64,000 bases of DNA, taken from assembly GCF_000315625.1 (NCBI RefSeq), contig NW_005434603.1:1-64000 (forward strand), written 5' to 3'. The translations under genes and the position numbers were made by a program. Of the stretch, positions 33,001 through 44,300 are shown piece by piece (positions within the stretch are counted from its first letter, which is position 1; every line of letters begins with the position of its first letter). Under the pieces are notes generated by a model. The model searched no databases. It had not been told where the DNA came from and saw only the letters and a list, made by a program, of their open reading frames with translations. This stretch comes from Guillardia theta CCMP2712. Its lineage: Eukaryota; Cryptophyceae; Pyrenomonadales; Geminigeraceae.

Positions 33001-33687
33001 ATGGAGCCCGGGTACATGAGCGCTTGGGGCGATTTGCCTGATATCGTATCGCCACCACTCCACGCAGCAGATTCCTTGCCGATTGCCAGCACAGTGTCCA
33101 CGCCCCGCATTCCCCTGAAATCCAGCAGGGGTGTAGGCACGGCTCGCTGTAGGAAGCTAGCAGTAGACACCGCCGTCCGCATCTTCAGAGAGCGGATGAC
33201 CCTTGACGCGAAGAGCAAGTTCGTCGAGAGCGAGTTAGTAGGGAGAATGTATGGGGTGAACTCAAAGACTGTTCGCGACATCTGGGACAGGAGGTCGTGG
33301 GCAAAGCAAACTGAATTCTTGGTTGTCCACAATAAGGCGGCCGAAACAGGGCAACAGGACCGAGAGGAGGGAGACAACGGGACCCAAGGAGTAGCATGCT
33401 GTGAGATCGAGCAGCCTGTATCGATTGTCAGTTCTCCTCTGAGCAAATCTGAGATAGAAGGGTATTCGACACATTCTCAAGTCTTGGAAATGAAGGACTC
33501 GATTTTTGTTTTCGAGCCGAGCTGGGAGGCAACAGCATCATCTATTGAGTCTGTGGAGATGTGGACGGCAGGAAAGGAAGATCATGTCGTGAAGGCGATG
33601 GAGTACGCGGAAGAGTTTGGCTCGACACCTGAGGACTTGAGCGACTGGTGTTTAGACCCAAGAGGGAACGGGAGCCCGACACTGTGA
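33001..33687 (+). CDS. Helix-turn-helix-like protein
   Basis: From ATG 33001 (MEPGYMSAWGDLPDIVSPP) the frame gives 228 residues. Its centre (about residues 40-105) is RKLAVDTAVRIFRERMTLDA, then SELVGRMYGVNSKTVRDIWDRRSW. That is an HTH-like pattern ending in the 'YGVxxKTVRDIWxRRxW' form I associate with expanded families in algae and oomycetes. The rest is acidic and Ser-rich with no domain. A role in DNA binding is inferred. The frame is open upstream without an ATG. No intron needed. Confidence 0.55.
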   Translation: MEPGYMSAWGDLPDIVSPPLHAADSLPIASTVSTPRIPLKSSRGVGTARCRKLAVDTAVRIFRERMTLDAKSKFVESELVGRMYGVNSKTVRDIWDRRSWAKQTEFLVVHNKAAETGQQDREEGDNGTQGVACCEIEQPVSIVSSPLSKSEIEGYSTHSQVLEMKDSIFVFEPSWEATASSIESVEMWTAGKEDHVVKAMEYAEEFGSTPEDLSDWCLDPRGNGSPTL

Positions 33688-34109
33688 TGCTTGCGTCCGT
33701 AGGAATCGGGCTCTCTCCACCAGTGATCAACAAGAAGGCGTTGCTTCAACAGACAGGAAGCTTCTACAGTGGATTGTAAGTCATACTCTGAATTGAAAGA
33801 AAGGAACGCACCTAGCATGGCGGCAGGAGGACCCGTGGTACAGAGCTTCAGAAGAACGACTGAGTCTTGTGTTGCTCTCAAGCGCATAACATGTAAATTT
33901 TCATAGAAGAAAGTATAGTTTCCGAAGATGCCATAGAATGTTTTCAATGAGCTCACTATCAGTTGGAGGTATCTCACTCCAGCTCAAAACAGCCTTTCCG
34001 AGGACGCCGACGCATGCAGGGTGACTATGGAGGACATGACAGATGGTAAGTCTGATTTCACCCACATGTAGACTGACACGAGCTGTTCTAATATATTCGA
34101 CGACACATT

Positions 34110-34373
34110 ATGTTTCTCTGCAAACAACCTCCCTCAATCCGCGCCTTGAGACAGCAAGTCTTCACACTGAGAGAAATCGAACCCGATATGTTCTTGTGCA
34201 GTGTCATTCCAGTATGCACAACCATCAAGATCGTTAGGATATTCCTCAGACACGTGTCGTCTCCACCAGAAAAAGAGCTCGACCTCGCAATCTTCGAGGC
34301 AGACATCCAGCGGGGTCATCGATGGAGGAAGATAACCAGGGCGATCAAGGAAGTAGACACTTGTAGGAGTTGA
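34110..34373 (+). CDS. Possible small gene or exon
   Basis: The frame ends with a protein-like segment (CTTIKIVRIFLRHVSSPPEK, then IQRGHRWRKITRAIKEVDTC). A candidate first exon (ATGGAGGACATGACAGATG|GTAAGT) lies at about 34027-34045. Not recognised. Confidence 0.25.
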   Translation: MFLCKQPPSIRALRQQVFTLREIEPDMFLCSVIPVCTTIKIVRIFLRHVSSPPEKELDLAIFEADIQRGHRWRKITRAIKEVDTCRS

Positions 34374-34379
34374 GGAAGG

Positions 34380-35559
34380 AGAGTGGTGTTAGGGGAGCAG
34401 AGCAAGGCAGGAGAAAGAGATGAAGAGGAAGAGAGCGATCTACCTTTCCTTCACCCTCTCCAAAGACATTCAGTCGATGCTGCACAAACTCTGGTTCATC
34501 TCGAGACCGTCGAGAGAGGACGGAAGCAGAGAGCCGCTGAGGAAGGCGCGAGAACGAAGAGAATGGATGAGGCAGAAGAGAAGACATGTCAAGAGAGAGA
34601 GCGGCTCTCTATCACCCACGTCTTTCATTGAGATGAGCCATGGAGCTGGCTTAAACCTGGTATCAGTATGCTGGGCCTTTGAATAAAGGTTATGTTATGA
34701 CTCCCTAGCCAACTGTCGTGTATTGCCAACGATCGCAGGTTTAGGAGAGCAACAATAATTGTCAGTAGCTTGGGATGTTTGATAAAGTGATCGACAAGTT
34801 ATTCGTCGAGAGTCTCTCTGGGTCTCTCCGAGGCAACTGACTGACACCAATGAATGTGTTACATCATTCGTGACAAAAGTGATCCGATCGCAGTTTGAGG
34901 CGAGCGTCTGACAGGTTTATACGAGTCTTTCGCATCTATTTGTCAGTGTTTCCTTTCTCGGTGGTTGTGACAACGACCGCAGGCTCAGGAGCAAGGTAAG
35001 GGGCAGCACTCGCAGGCTCAGGAGCAAGGTAAGGGGCAGCACTCTTGGCTAGGCTTTTTTAGCCTTGATCGGGTGGTTTCCTGGAGGCATGGACCCCCCC
35101 TTTTAAGAGAAACTACCGGTCGTCTTAGGACAACGGCCGCCAATTCGAAGGGATCACTCAATTTTTGTTGATAGTCAAGAATCGTTAGATCTAAGAGATT
35201 TTTGGACTATTTTACGACTATTTTAGCAATAAAATGCTTATATTGATAACAGAATTTGAGGTTGGAATGCTCAACCACGACGCCATGGTTGCAGATGGGA
35301 TGCAGAAGGGGCGACGCCGCGATGGCAGTGCTCAGAGAGGAAGGAGGGGACTTGGAGAGCAGTAGCAGGGCAGCACTGTAGGATGGTAAGAGGGATGTGC
35401 GATCTGAGGAACAGGTGTGGGGGGTGAGCTATGCAGTGCAGTCAAAGAAAACGTGTTTGGACAAACTTGATGCCGGAGGGATGGAGCGAAACTGAATCGA
35501 GGTGACCAAAGGTGAAGTGATAGGAGAAAAGCTCAGACTATCGGACTCCCTTGCCCATC
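34380..35559. other. Weak or no coding signal
   Basis: A basic 88-codon plus ORF at 34420-34686 has no family signal. The remainder holds a 33-bp direct repeat (34980-35045, two copies of a unit starting AGGCTCAGGAGCAAGGTAAG) and purine-rich DNA ahead of the C2 gene. Confidence 0.35.
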
Positions 35560-38500
35560 ATGGTGGCCAAGAGGCGCAAGAAGAGGACGGTGGCACGGGA
35601 GCTCTACATCCACATAGTGTCGGCTCGTTACCTGCCAGCAATGGACCCCAACGGGCTGTGCGACTGCTTCTGCAGGATCAAGCTGAATGACGCACTGCTG
35701 GGAAAGACGAAGACGATCTACAGGAACAGGTTCCCTCGATGGGATGCCAAGTTCGGTCCTTTCAGGCTCGAAAGCCCATTCCAGACAATCGTCGTGGAGC
35801 TAGAGGACGAAGACATCAGCAGGAACGACCTCATCGGATATGCTTCAGTAGATGTAGCAGACGTGGCTTTAGCTAAGGGCAGGAGGGTAAGGAGGTGGTT
35901 TGGCGTGCGAAGGATTGAAGCAGAGTACAAGCCGTGGGAGAGGAGGGCCAATTCCGAGGACGAGTGGATCAGAGAAAACGATGGCGAGTTCGCAGTGTCG
36001 AAGGAGAACAACGTGTCGGAGGTGCTGCTGGAAGTGAGCTACAGGGGCGACTACTACAACGAGATCCAAGATCTGCTGAAGCGCTTGTTCGAGGGGGCCC
36101 GGCCTCCTCCTCCTTCTGCCGATGAGATGTTCCGCAAACTCATGGAGGAGGCAAATGCGCATGAGGACGGGGAGGCGGTGGAGGTGCTAGAAGCGAAAGA
36201 TCAGGCCCTGATCCGGACAATGAAAAAGGCGCAGCAGGGGACTCTGCGACCTCAGAGTAGCGAAAGGTTGCTTCATACGCCCTTCTCCGCCCCCGGAGGG
36301 TGGTCGAGGCCAGTTGGTACCCTGGACTATCACGGCGAGAGAACGAGGCCGAGCACAACAGCAGCGGCTCAGACGCTGCTCAACGAGGAGAGGTCGCCTC
36401 GTGCTCTTGCTGTGAAGCTTTTCTTGCCGGGAGATGGCGAGCAGGGCGTGAGGAGAGACGCGTTTGCCCGCAGGTCCGCTCAGAGGGGGAGAAACACAGA
36501 GCAGGCAGCGAGATCTCCGACCTCCGTCTCCTCTCCCCGACGATACTCTGACATCCGGGAGGCGTCAGTCAGTCCGTTCTCTCGGGCCCTGCACTCGCCG
36601 CTGCATCAGGCCACGCCGCTGCTACGGAGCCGGGCACTTCATCCAGTGCAAGACACAATCAAGCACTGCTACGCTGAGGTTGAGAGTGGGTCTGTGCAGG
36701 TGAGATGGGAGGTGAAGACATTCGGGGTGGGAGGGGCCAAGATGAGTGTGAAGAGAATGGGATGGAGGATGGAGGATGGAGGATGGAGGATGGAGGATGG
36801 AAGAGAGAAGGAGGATGAAGAGAAGGCGCTAGTGGTCATTCATGACATGAGATGAAAGGCTTTCGGCAATCATGAGACCCTCCAAGAGATGCAATCTGCT
36901 ACCGTCAACTCTCTCAAACAGTGAGCACCCTTGGCTTCTTGATCTTCTTCGATCCTTCTCCCGTTTCCCTCTGAATTACTGACGTTCCCCAGGTTCAGGC
37001 CCCTGTTCTTGAGCAGAATCCAAGCAGTTCCTCCTCCTCCTGGTGTTCGATCGGTGAGTAATAGGAGCATCAGTAGGGTACGAGTGAGTGCGAGGGGCTA
37101 GGAGCAAGCAGGCGTAAGGGCAAGAGTAAGCGCATTAGGCCCGGGAGGACTGGAGCAAGAGCAAGAGCAGGGGTCTGGAGAATGGTCTGATACCAGACCG
37201 ATATCGTTGGCTTGATGTTTGCATGACTGACAGGCAAGGCTTGTCGAGGGCAGTGGAAGACATGGAGTGGAGAACGTTGAGTCATACATCTCCATGTTGA
37301 TCAGGATCGCATCGGTATGGTTTCTTACATAGGGCTGCTCTCCTCCTCCTCCTCCCCCTTCACTTCCTCGTGCTCTGCTTCCTTGCCCTTGACGTATCCT
37401 CTTCTTCCTCCTCTTCTCCCTCCTCTCCCGCTCCTTTCTTCTCGTTTCATCTCAGTTGCTAGCTCTCGTTCTCGTTCTCGTTCTCGTTCTCGTTCTCGTT
37501 CTCGTTCTCGTTCTCGTTCTCGTTCTCGTTCTCGTTCTCGTTCTAGAGAACGCTCTTGTTTGATGAGGCGGCAGGTCGAGGCCAACGAGGGGAAGGTACC
37601 TCAGTGCAAGAAGAGTGTCTTTCGTGCTGTAGAGACTTGCGAGCGATTGGTCGGAGCTCAGAGTCAGGTGGGCGGGAACACAGGAGGGAGGGCGATGACG
37701 TCATTCGGCGCAGTTCATGCTCAACACCTTGTGGAGGTGCGTGCAGCTGCTGATGAAGATCGAGCTATTGGACGATGCAGGTAGTCACAGTGATGCTATG
37801 TTGTTTTCTGGACTTCTTGCTGTGACTATCTTGCATTATCCTTCTGCCTCATGTAGTTGTCGAGCTACCCGTCCAGACGTTGATCGTATCCTTGTATCCA
37901 TCTACTTGTCTTTTTCGCTTCTCGTGTACTGCTGTCATGCCTGCTACTGCTTCTGTCTTGTTGCTCTACCTGCTCGCTGCGATGCTACACACCAGTTGAT
38001 TCATGAACTCGTCACAGAGGAATACTTGATGCGAATGCTCGAGATCCTACAGGAAAAGAAGAGGAGCCAGGAGCTCGCCGAAAACCTTCACCTCCCTTCT
38101 CCACTCCGACGGACCGGGCAGCCAGCGCAGCAAGATTCCAACGAGGAGCAGGTAAGGACAACTCAGCAGTTTTCTATTGTTTTCCTCCTACCTTCCATCA
38201 GACGCTCCCCCCGATCCTCTTGCTCTCTCTCTCTTGTCCTCCTCCTCCTTCTCGCACTCCCTCGCACGTTCGACTCCCCTGGCTGCATGTTGTTCCTGCC
38301 CCCTCTTGCCTTCTTACCCTTACCTCCCTTCTCCTGCCTTCTTGCGCTGAGTCTCTGACCTCGACTCCCGGCAGATCTCCGTGGTCACCAGGCAGCTGAA
38401 CGACCTCAATCGCTTGAAGAAGAAGAGCAGCAAGAAACCAGGTCGCCTCCTCCTTCCTTCCCGTCACTGCTGACGTGTCAAGGGCAGAGCCGGTGAAAGC

Positions 38501-38936
38501 AAGCTCAGCAAAGTCGAGCTCGAAGCAAGATGCAAGGCTCAAGGCAACGCCCTGTCCTTGACTCCTCTTGGGCTGACATCTGGTCTCAGCTCGACGTCTC
38601 CTCGCTGCCTTCAGAGAAGTTTGCAAGAGCGATTCAATCGGTAAGGAGTGGAGGAGGGCAAGAGGGAGAACAAAGCAAAGAGGAGGGCAAGAGGAGGAGC
38701 TTTGATCTTTCTCTGCTTCCTTAGATCGCTTGCTGTTTTTCTCTTGCCCTTGCATGCCTCTTCTCCTTCTCCTTCTCCTCCTTCCCGTTGGACTGCTTAC
38801 CACCTGCTCCCCCCCCCCCCCGCCTTGACCTCACTCTCGCTCTCTCTAGGCTCGGTCGGTGAGGATGGAAGAAGAGCGGAATCACGCGTTCCTGCACGAG
38901 GATGCTTGGAAGCGGCGAGGTACGCTGACGAGATGA
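35560..38936 (+). CDS. C2-domain protein
   Basis: A long first exon (35560-36699) encodes a basic start (MVAKRRKKRTVAREL) and a C2 domain: LYIHIVSARYLPAMDPNGLC, DCFCRIKLN, RWDAKFGPFRL, IVVELEDEDISRNDLIGYAS. Acidic residues occupy calcium-loop positions, so Ca2+-dependent membrane binding is plausible. Further exons follow: 36859-36920, 36993-37053 (QFRPLFLSRIQAVPPPPGVR), 37234-37314, then about 37547, 37714-37780 (FMLNTLWRCVQLLMKIELLD), 37983-38151 (LIHELVTEEYLMRMLEIL), 38375-38437, 38520-38640 and 38850-38936. The last reads MEEERNHAFLHEDAWKRRGT and stops at 38936. Some mid-gene junctions (37547-37700, 38437-38520) are unresolved. The C-terminal half is helical with no named domain. Confidence 0.7.
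36764..36800. repeat. GGATGGA tandem repeat in intron
   Basis: Four to five GGATGGA units directly after the first donor of the C2 gene. Confidence 0.8.
37463..37545. repeat. TTCTCG hexanucleotide repeat in intron
   Basis: About 13 perfect TTCTCG copies immediately before the acceptor at 37546. They could serve as an extended pyrimidine-rich 3' splice region. Confidence 0.9.
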
Positions 38937-39134
38937 TCAAACACGTGTAGTAAGACGAGACTACGAGTGAGAACGGTCTCTTGTCAAGACAAGCTTAGAG
39001 TTGTAAAGATAACATCGGAAGCGAGCTCGCCCTTGTTCTGCAGCTCGGAGGAGTTTCCCCTCCTCATCTCAATGGCATACATGCGTCTCATGGACATAAA
39101 TGTAAACACAAATCATGACCCGTCTCCCCGCCTC

Positions 39135-40735
39135 TCAGAGCTTATCGAAGTTCTTGACCTGCCCGCACTCCTTGCACTTCATCTTCCACGTCCTTGCGCC
39201 CTCGTCCCACCACTCCTCCCCCCACCTGCAGCCCCTCAGCCCCTCCTCGCACACAACATCCTCTCCTTCCACCCGTGTACATGCCGCGCTTGCCCGACGC
39301 TCTTCCGCTGGATCTTTGCTCCTGTTTGCAACCATCACAACCCCTCCTCATCCCCCTCCTCTCTCCTTCCCCCTCAACTCCCCCCTCTTCCCTCCTCCTC
39401 CTCCTCCTCGTCCTCCCCTCTTCCTTCTCTTTCCCCGTCTCTTCCTCTCTTACCCGCAACTCCATATAGTCCAGCAGTACCATCGTCGGTCATGACGGCC
39501 TCGGGGTTGCGCTCCCTCGCTTCCTTCTGCCCACCCCTCAAACCCCTTCCATCCCCGACCCCTCAATCTTCACCTTCCTCAGCACAGACTCCGTTGCCTT
39601 CGTCTTCCTCTTCCTCTCGTACTGCGCGTTCTTCCTCCTCCGGCTCTCCTCCTGCGCCGCGATGCACAACGAAGTCAGCTGCGCTCTCCCGCTCCAAACA
39701 TCCTCCTCCTTACCAGCAGCCCTTCCTCTCCTCCGAACCGAGCGTACGACACGTCCCTGAGCTGTGCTCGCAGATACAGCTTCATGTCGTTCCAGCCCTC
39801 CTTTCCTGCTCCATCCTATTAGCCCTCCGTCCCCTCGGCTTCTCCGCAGCAACGCACTCGGGTTCTTTCGTGTGATGTACCCCAGGCGTGCAAAGTCCGC
39901 ATCCTGCAGCAGGTACTCCTCTTTCGCCGCCGTCTTGGTGATCAGCCTGCCTGGAGCTCAGCAGGGGCAGAGCAGCTGGACCTTTGCTGAACGCACTTAT
40001 ACGCCTCGTCCGACGCGATGCACGCCCTGCAGACGGAGATGCCGAATGCGTCCTTGAACCTGAAGACTCTGGGTGAGGGGAGGGGATCCTCTACCACTCC
40101 CTCCTCTCACTGCAAGTTCGTCGAGCTGTCTCCACACTCCAAGCATGTCAGCGGATGACTCGTCGCTCCTGCACGACCTGTCTTCCACAGCTCTCACCAC
40201 AGGGGGAGGGAGACTGAGGTCAGAAGAGGGGTCGGGGGAGGTGAACCTGAGAAGGGACCTGTGCGGCTCCTCCGCTCTTCCTCCGCTATGAATCCTCTAG
40301 CTGACACTACTCGATACTCAGGGCAAGCTGACGATGGGGGCTCGATGACAACAGGGGAGCATCTGCCGTGGTCCATGTCGCCGCTACCTCGCGTGCTCTG
40401 CAGGACGATGAGCATCCACGGCTCACAGAGCCAAGGGAGCGCACCTGGACTGCATCCTCCTCTTCCGGGAGGAAGCCTCCTCCATGATCTTCATCCTCAA
40501 CCCCGTCTGCCGTTCCACCTCCCCCTCCATCGGGCGGCGCCGAGGGCTCGACAAGAAATCCCGCCTCCTCCAGTTTACCGTGGGGAGCGATGGCTGCTCC
40601 TATGGCATAGAGCGCCTCCTCTTGCTCCGCCAGGGTCCCTTCGCTGAAGGCTGTCTGCTCCTCCCTCCTCTTCGCCTCCGCCTCCTCCCGCATCTCCTCC
40701 TCCTCCTCCGCGTCCGGTGTTGGAGGGCAGGACAT
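39135..40735 (-). CDS. XPA: XPA nucleotide-excision-repair protein
   Basis: Exon 1 (40735-40445) has an acidic helical N-terminus and ends GGGFLPEEEDAVQ, matching the GGGF-E-rich segment before the XPA zinc finger. Exon 40190-40111 gives TCLECGDSSTNLQ and exon 40068-39982 gives FGISVCRACIASDEAYK; together they form the C4 zinc finger. Next comes RLITKTAAKEEYLLQDADFA, the highly conserved LITKT-EYLL signature. NDMKLYLRAQL matches the DMKLYL motif, and a basic helix with RRRKNAQYERKRKTK follows. The final exon ends WKMKCKECGQVKNFDKL, like the C-terminal TFIIH-binding CxxCG segment. XPA verifies damage and scaffolds RPA, TFIIH and ERCC1-XPF in the nucleus. Exons between 39900 and 39490 are only partly resolved. 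Confidence 0.9.
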
Positions 40736-40957
40736 AGCCCATGGGCTGATCGGACAGGGTATCGAACTTTCTTTTTAAAAAGTTAATAAAGCAATCACGA
40801 GCTCACCTCAGGTTTCATAATAGTTAATTTTGAATGAAATCAAAGACAGTCCGAAACGATCTAGGTAAAATTAGAAACAAACCAAGATCTGGGGCGGGTT
40901 GGGTTGTGACATAACAGAGAAGGTTGAACGAATTCTGTCCTGGATACGACAAAACTG

Positions 40958-41160
40958 GAGGAGAGAGGGGAGGAGAGGAGAGGGGAGGGGAGGGGAGCTG
41001 AGAGGAGGGGAGGGGAGGGATGGGGAGGAGAAGAGAGGGGAGGAGAAGAGAGGGGAGGGGAGGGGAGGGGAGGGGAGGAGAGGGGAGGGGAGGTGAGGTG
41101 AGAGGAGAGGAGGGGAGGGATGGGGAGGGGAGGGGAGTCGAGGGAGGGGAGGGGATGGGT
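40958..41160. repeat. GGGGA/GGAGA purine microsatellite
   Basis: About 200 bp of one-strand-purine repeats between XPA and the JmjC gene. It is likely to adopt non-B structure. No gene. Confidence 0.85.
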
Positions 41161-41316
41161 GAGGTGTATAGCAAGCAAAGGAGGGAGGGATTCACAGCAT
41201 CCGTCATTTCGAGCACACAGGACTTTGATCTTACAGCAGATCCTGGAGCTGTGCGTTGATGCCATATGACCGATGGGAGGTAGGCGCTGGGTTTTCTTGG
41301 AGAAGGATGGCTGATT

Positions 41317-44300
41317 ATGATGCAGTCGGAGGTACCATTAGCGACACCGGAGCAGAGCACCGATGTCGGCCCGAGGGAGGAGGTGGAGAAGATGAAGCAG
41401 CTGAAGCTGGATCACGGTGAGGACACGAGCGCCTCTGCCTGCAGCTCTGCGGTGCTGTCACTCATGAAGCTGAAACCTTGCCTCAAGACACCATCAAGAC
41501 ATCGGATGGCAGGAGCCTTGAGGGTAACGATCCTGATCTCCTGCTGACTTGTCTGATGTGGACATGTTGATACTAGGCGATGTGCTGCAATATCTCATTG
41601 ACCCTCTCCCCGTCGATGAGTTCCTTCATGTGAGAGACCTTGCGCTGTCTTGGGCTCGTGGCTGCTGACTGCCGTTAGGAAATTTGGGAGGAGCGTGCGT
41701 ACGTTGTGAACAGAGACGACTCAAGCTACTTCGAGGACATCATGACGTTTGAAGACTTGGAGGTTGTGATGATGATGATGACGACGACGATGCTGACGTT
41801 GACGATGACGATGATAGTTTTTTGTTATGGTGGAGACGGTGTTATGGAGAACAAGATGGTGCCAATCGTGACGACATGAAATGAGACAATGTTTGTGATA
41901 CGATAACGTAGTTGTGTGTGCAATGGCAAAGACTGAGACGTGAGATGGAGAAAGAGAGAATAAGGGGTGAAGGAGGTTAGAGAAGTAACGGAAAAGGAAG
42001 ATAAAAAGATGGAATGCTTGAAATGGAACGAGCATTCATACATGTCGTGCAGGATGTATTGTGTAATGCGATGGGCGATGAAGAATTCGGGGAGATTTTG
42101 TTCTTCAAGAACCAGCTACAGACCCACTACGAAAAGTAAGAGAGGACGCTTCAGATCTTTTTCCTCCTCCTTTTCCTCCTCCTCCTTTCTCCCCTCCTCC
42201 CTCCCTCTTTCCTTTCCTTCCCTTTCTTTTTCGCTCGCTTCCTCCCTCCAAAATTCCAATCAGCGTGAAATCCTATCAGCGCATTCCGGGCGTTTCTGGA
42301 CGACGCCTCAGTGGTCTTGAATCACGTCGACAAGCAGGTGCCTGCCTACATGACTTGTTCTGTTGTTGAGCTCAACTTCTTGTGGCAGTGGCCGGCGATC
42401 AACATCATGTGCCAGAAGCTTCAAAGTCGCTTCCCTCACACGTTCTGCAACATGTACCTTACTCCTGCTGGCAGCCAGGTTGTGCGCGCAGGAGGAGCAG
42501 GAGAAGGAGATAGGTTACGGTTTGAGCAGGGGCAGGGGCAGGGGCAGGGGCAGGGTCAGGGTCAAGGGGCAGGGGCAGGGGCAGGGGCAGGGGCAGAAGG
42601 AGGATGAGCAGAGACAGCGGGGCTGCTACTGACTTGACGCGCAGGCTGTACATCCCCACAGTGACGACCGGGACGTGCTCCTGATTCAGATCTGGGGAAC
42701 AAAGTGAGAGGAATGAGAGGGGGATAGAGGAGACCGGTGACAGGTTAACACAGAGAATGGCTGGTGTATGGGTCTCCTCAGACCCTCCCGTTCTCGGACG
42801 AGCAGGTGGTGGGAGAATGGACTTCCGCTAGCACCTGACTGCTGGGGTTGTGCAAGGTTGGAAAGTCGGGGCAGAGGCTTGCGGAGGGGACGATCGGGCC
42901 TGTCTCATTGTCTGCGGTCGGTGTTGTTCCTCTTGGGCTGAACTCTTCCTGTTCTGTTCCATTCGCCTTCCTGCTGGCCTGGTTTTCTTTTCTTGTTTCT
43001 TTGCTCTGCTTCTAGGACCTCTCTGTTCTTCCATTGTTCGTTTCTTTCTCTATTTTTCCTCTGTTTCTTTCTTTCCCCCTAGATCTCTTCCTCATCTCAT
43101 TTCTATCGTCCCATCTATCGTTTCTCTTTCCTTCCCAGCCCCCCCCCCCCCCTTCCCGTTTCCCTTTCGGTTTTTCCCTCCCTCTCCCTCTCCCTCTCCT
43201 TCTCCCTGTATCCATCTGTTTCTTACTCTCTTCTCCATTTTCTCTGTGTCTTCTTCCATCTATTTCCTTTGTTTTCTTGTTTGCTCCCCCTCAAGGTTTT
43301 GACTCAGACGCTCAAGACTGGGGACACGCTCTACATCCCCCGAGGATTTGTACATGAGGCGAAAGCACAAGTGAGCTGTTCTTGTTGTTGGCAATGTTTG
43401 TATTGATCACAAAGATGCTAATGGACATGGTCCAACTGTTTGACTGTGGTTGTTATGAAGAAGCTGTTGTTGGCAAGCAGCTGTATTTCGTGTCTGTATT
43501 GTTCTTCAATCTTGAGCCTGTTCATGTTTTACTGTTGACTTGATTCACAATTTCATCCACGCTGACCGCATCTGAGTGTTTTGATTTCGCAGGAGCATGG
43601 TTCATTGCACATCACCATTGCAATCCCAACACAAGACTTCACGTGGTCAGGTAGGACTGAAACAGTGAGGAGAGGAAGGAGGAGGCGACATGATGCAGAA
43701 AGGAAGAAAGAATTTTGAACAGTGGAGCAGGAGGATTGAGAAATTTGAGATCGACAGCTCCTCCTCTTCTGCTTCTCCTGTGCTTCACTTCGTGCTGCTG
43801 CTGCTGCTCTTCCTCTTCCTCTTCCTCCTCCTCCTCCTCCTCCTCCTCCTCCTCCTCCTGACAGATGATGGACAAGGTGTCATGATGGATGCGATGCGAC
43901 AGAAGCTGAGGGAGGAGAAGTATAACAAGTGGAGGAGGTGCGTGCCTTTGACTCTCCTGCCCAACGGAAACAACGACAAGGTAAGAGCAAGAAGGGGAAG
44001 ATGGATGAGGAGGAGGAGGAGGAGGAGGAGGAGGAGGAGGAGGAGGATGAGGAGGAGGAGGAGGAGGAGGAGGAGGAGGAGTAGGAGCAGTAGTAGGAGG
44101 AGAGGTGTAACGCTATGAGTAGTGGTAATGTTGATTGATNNNNNNNNNNNNNNNNNNNNNNNNNNNNNNNNNNNNNNNNNNNNNNNNNNNNNNNNNNNNN
44201 NNNNNNNNNNNNNNNNNNNNNNNNNNNNNNNNNNNNNNNGGAGTACTGATTTCTTCAGCATCAGAGTTTTTGTTTTTTATTTCCCCCCCCAGGACATTTC

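Noticed and set aside
38967-39875. 302-codon Ser/Pro-rich plus ORF opposite XPA
   Set aside because: Antisense to the XPA exons; low-complexity composition from pyrimidine-rich introns.
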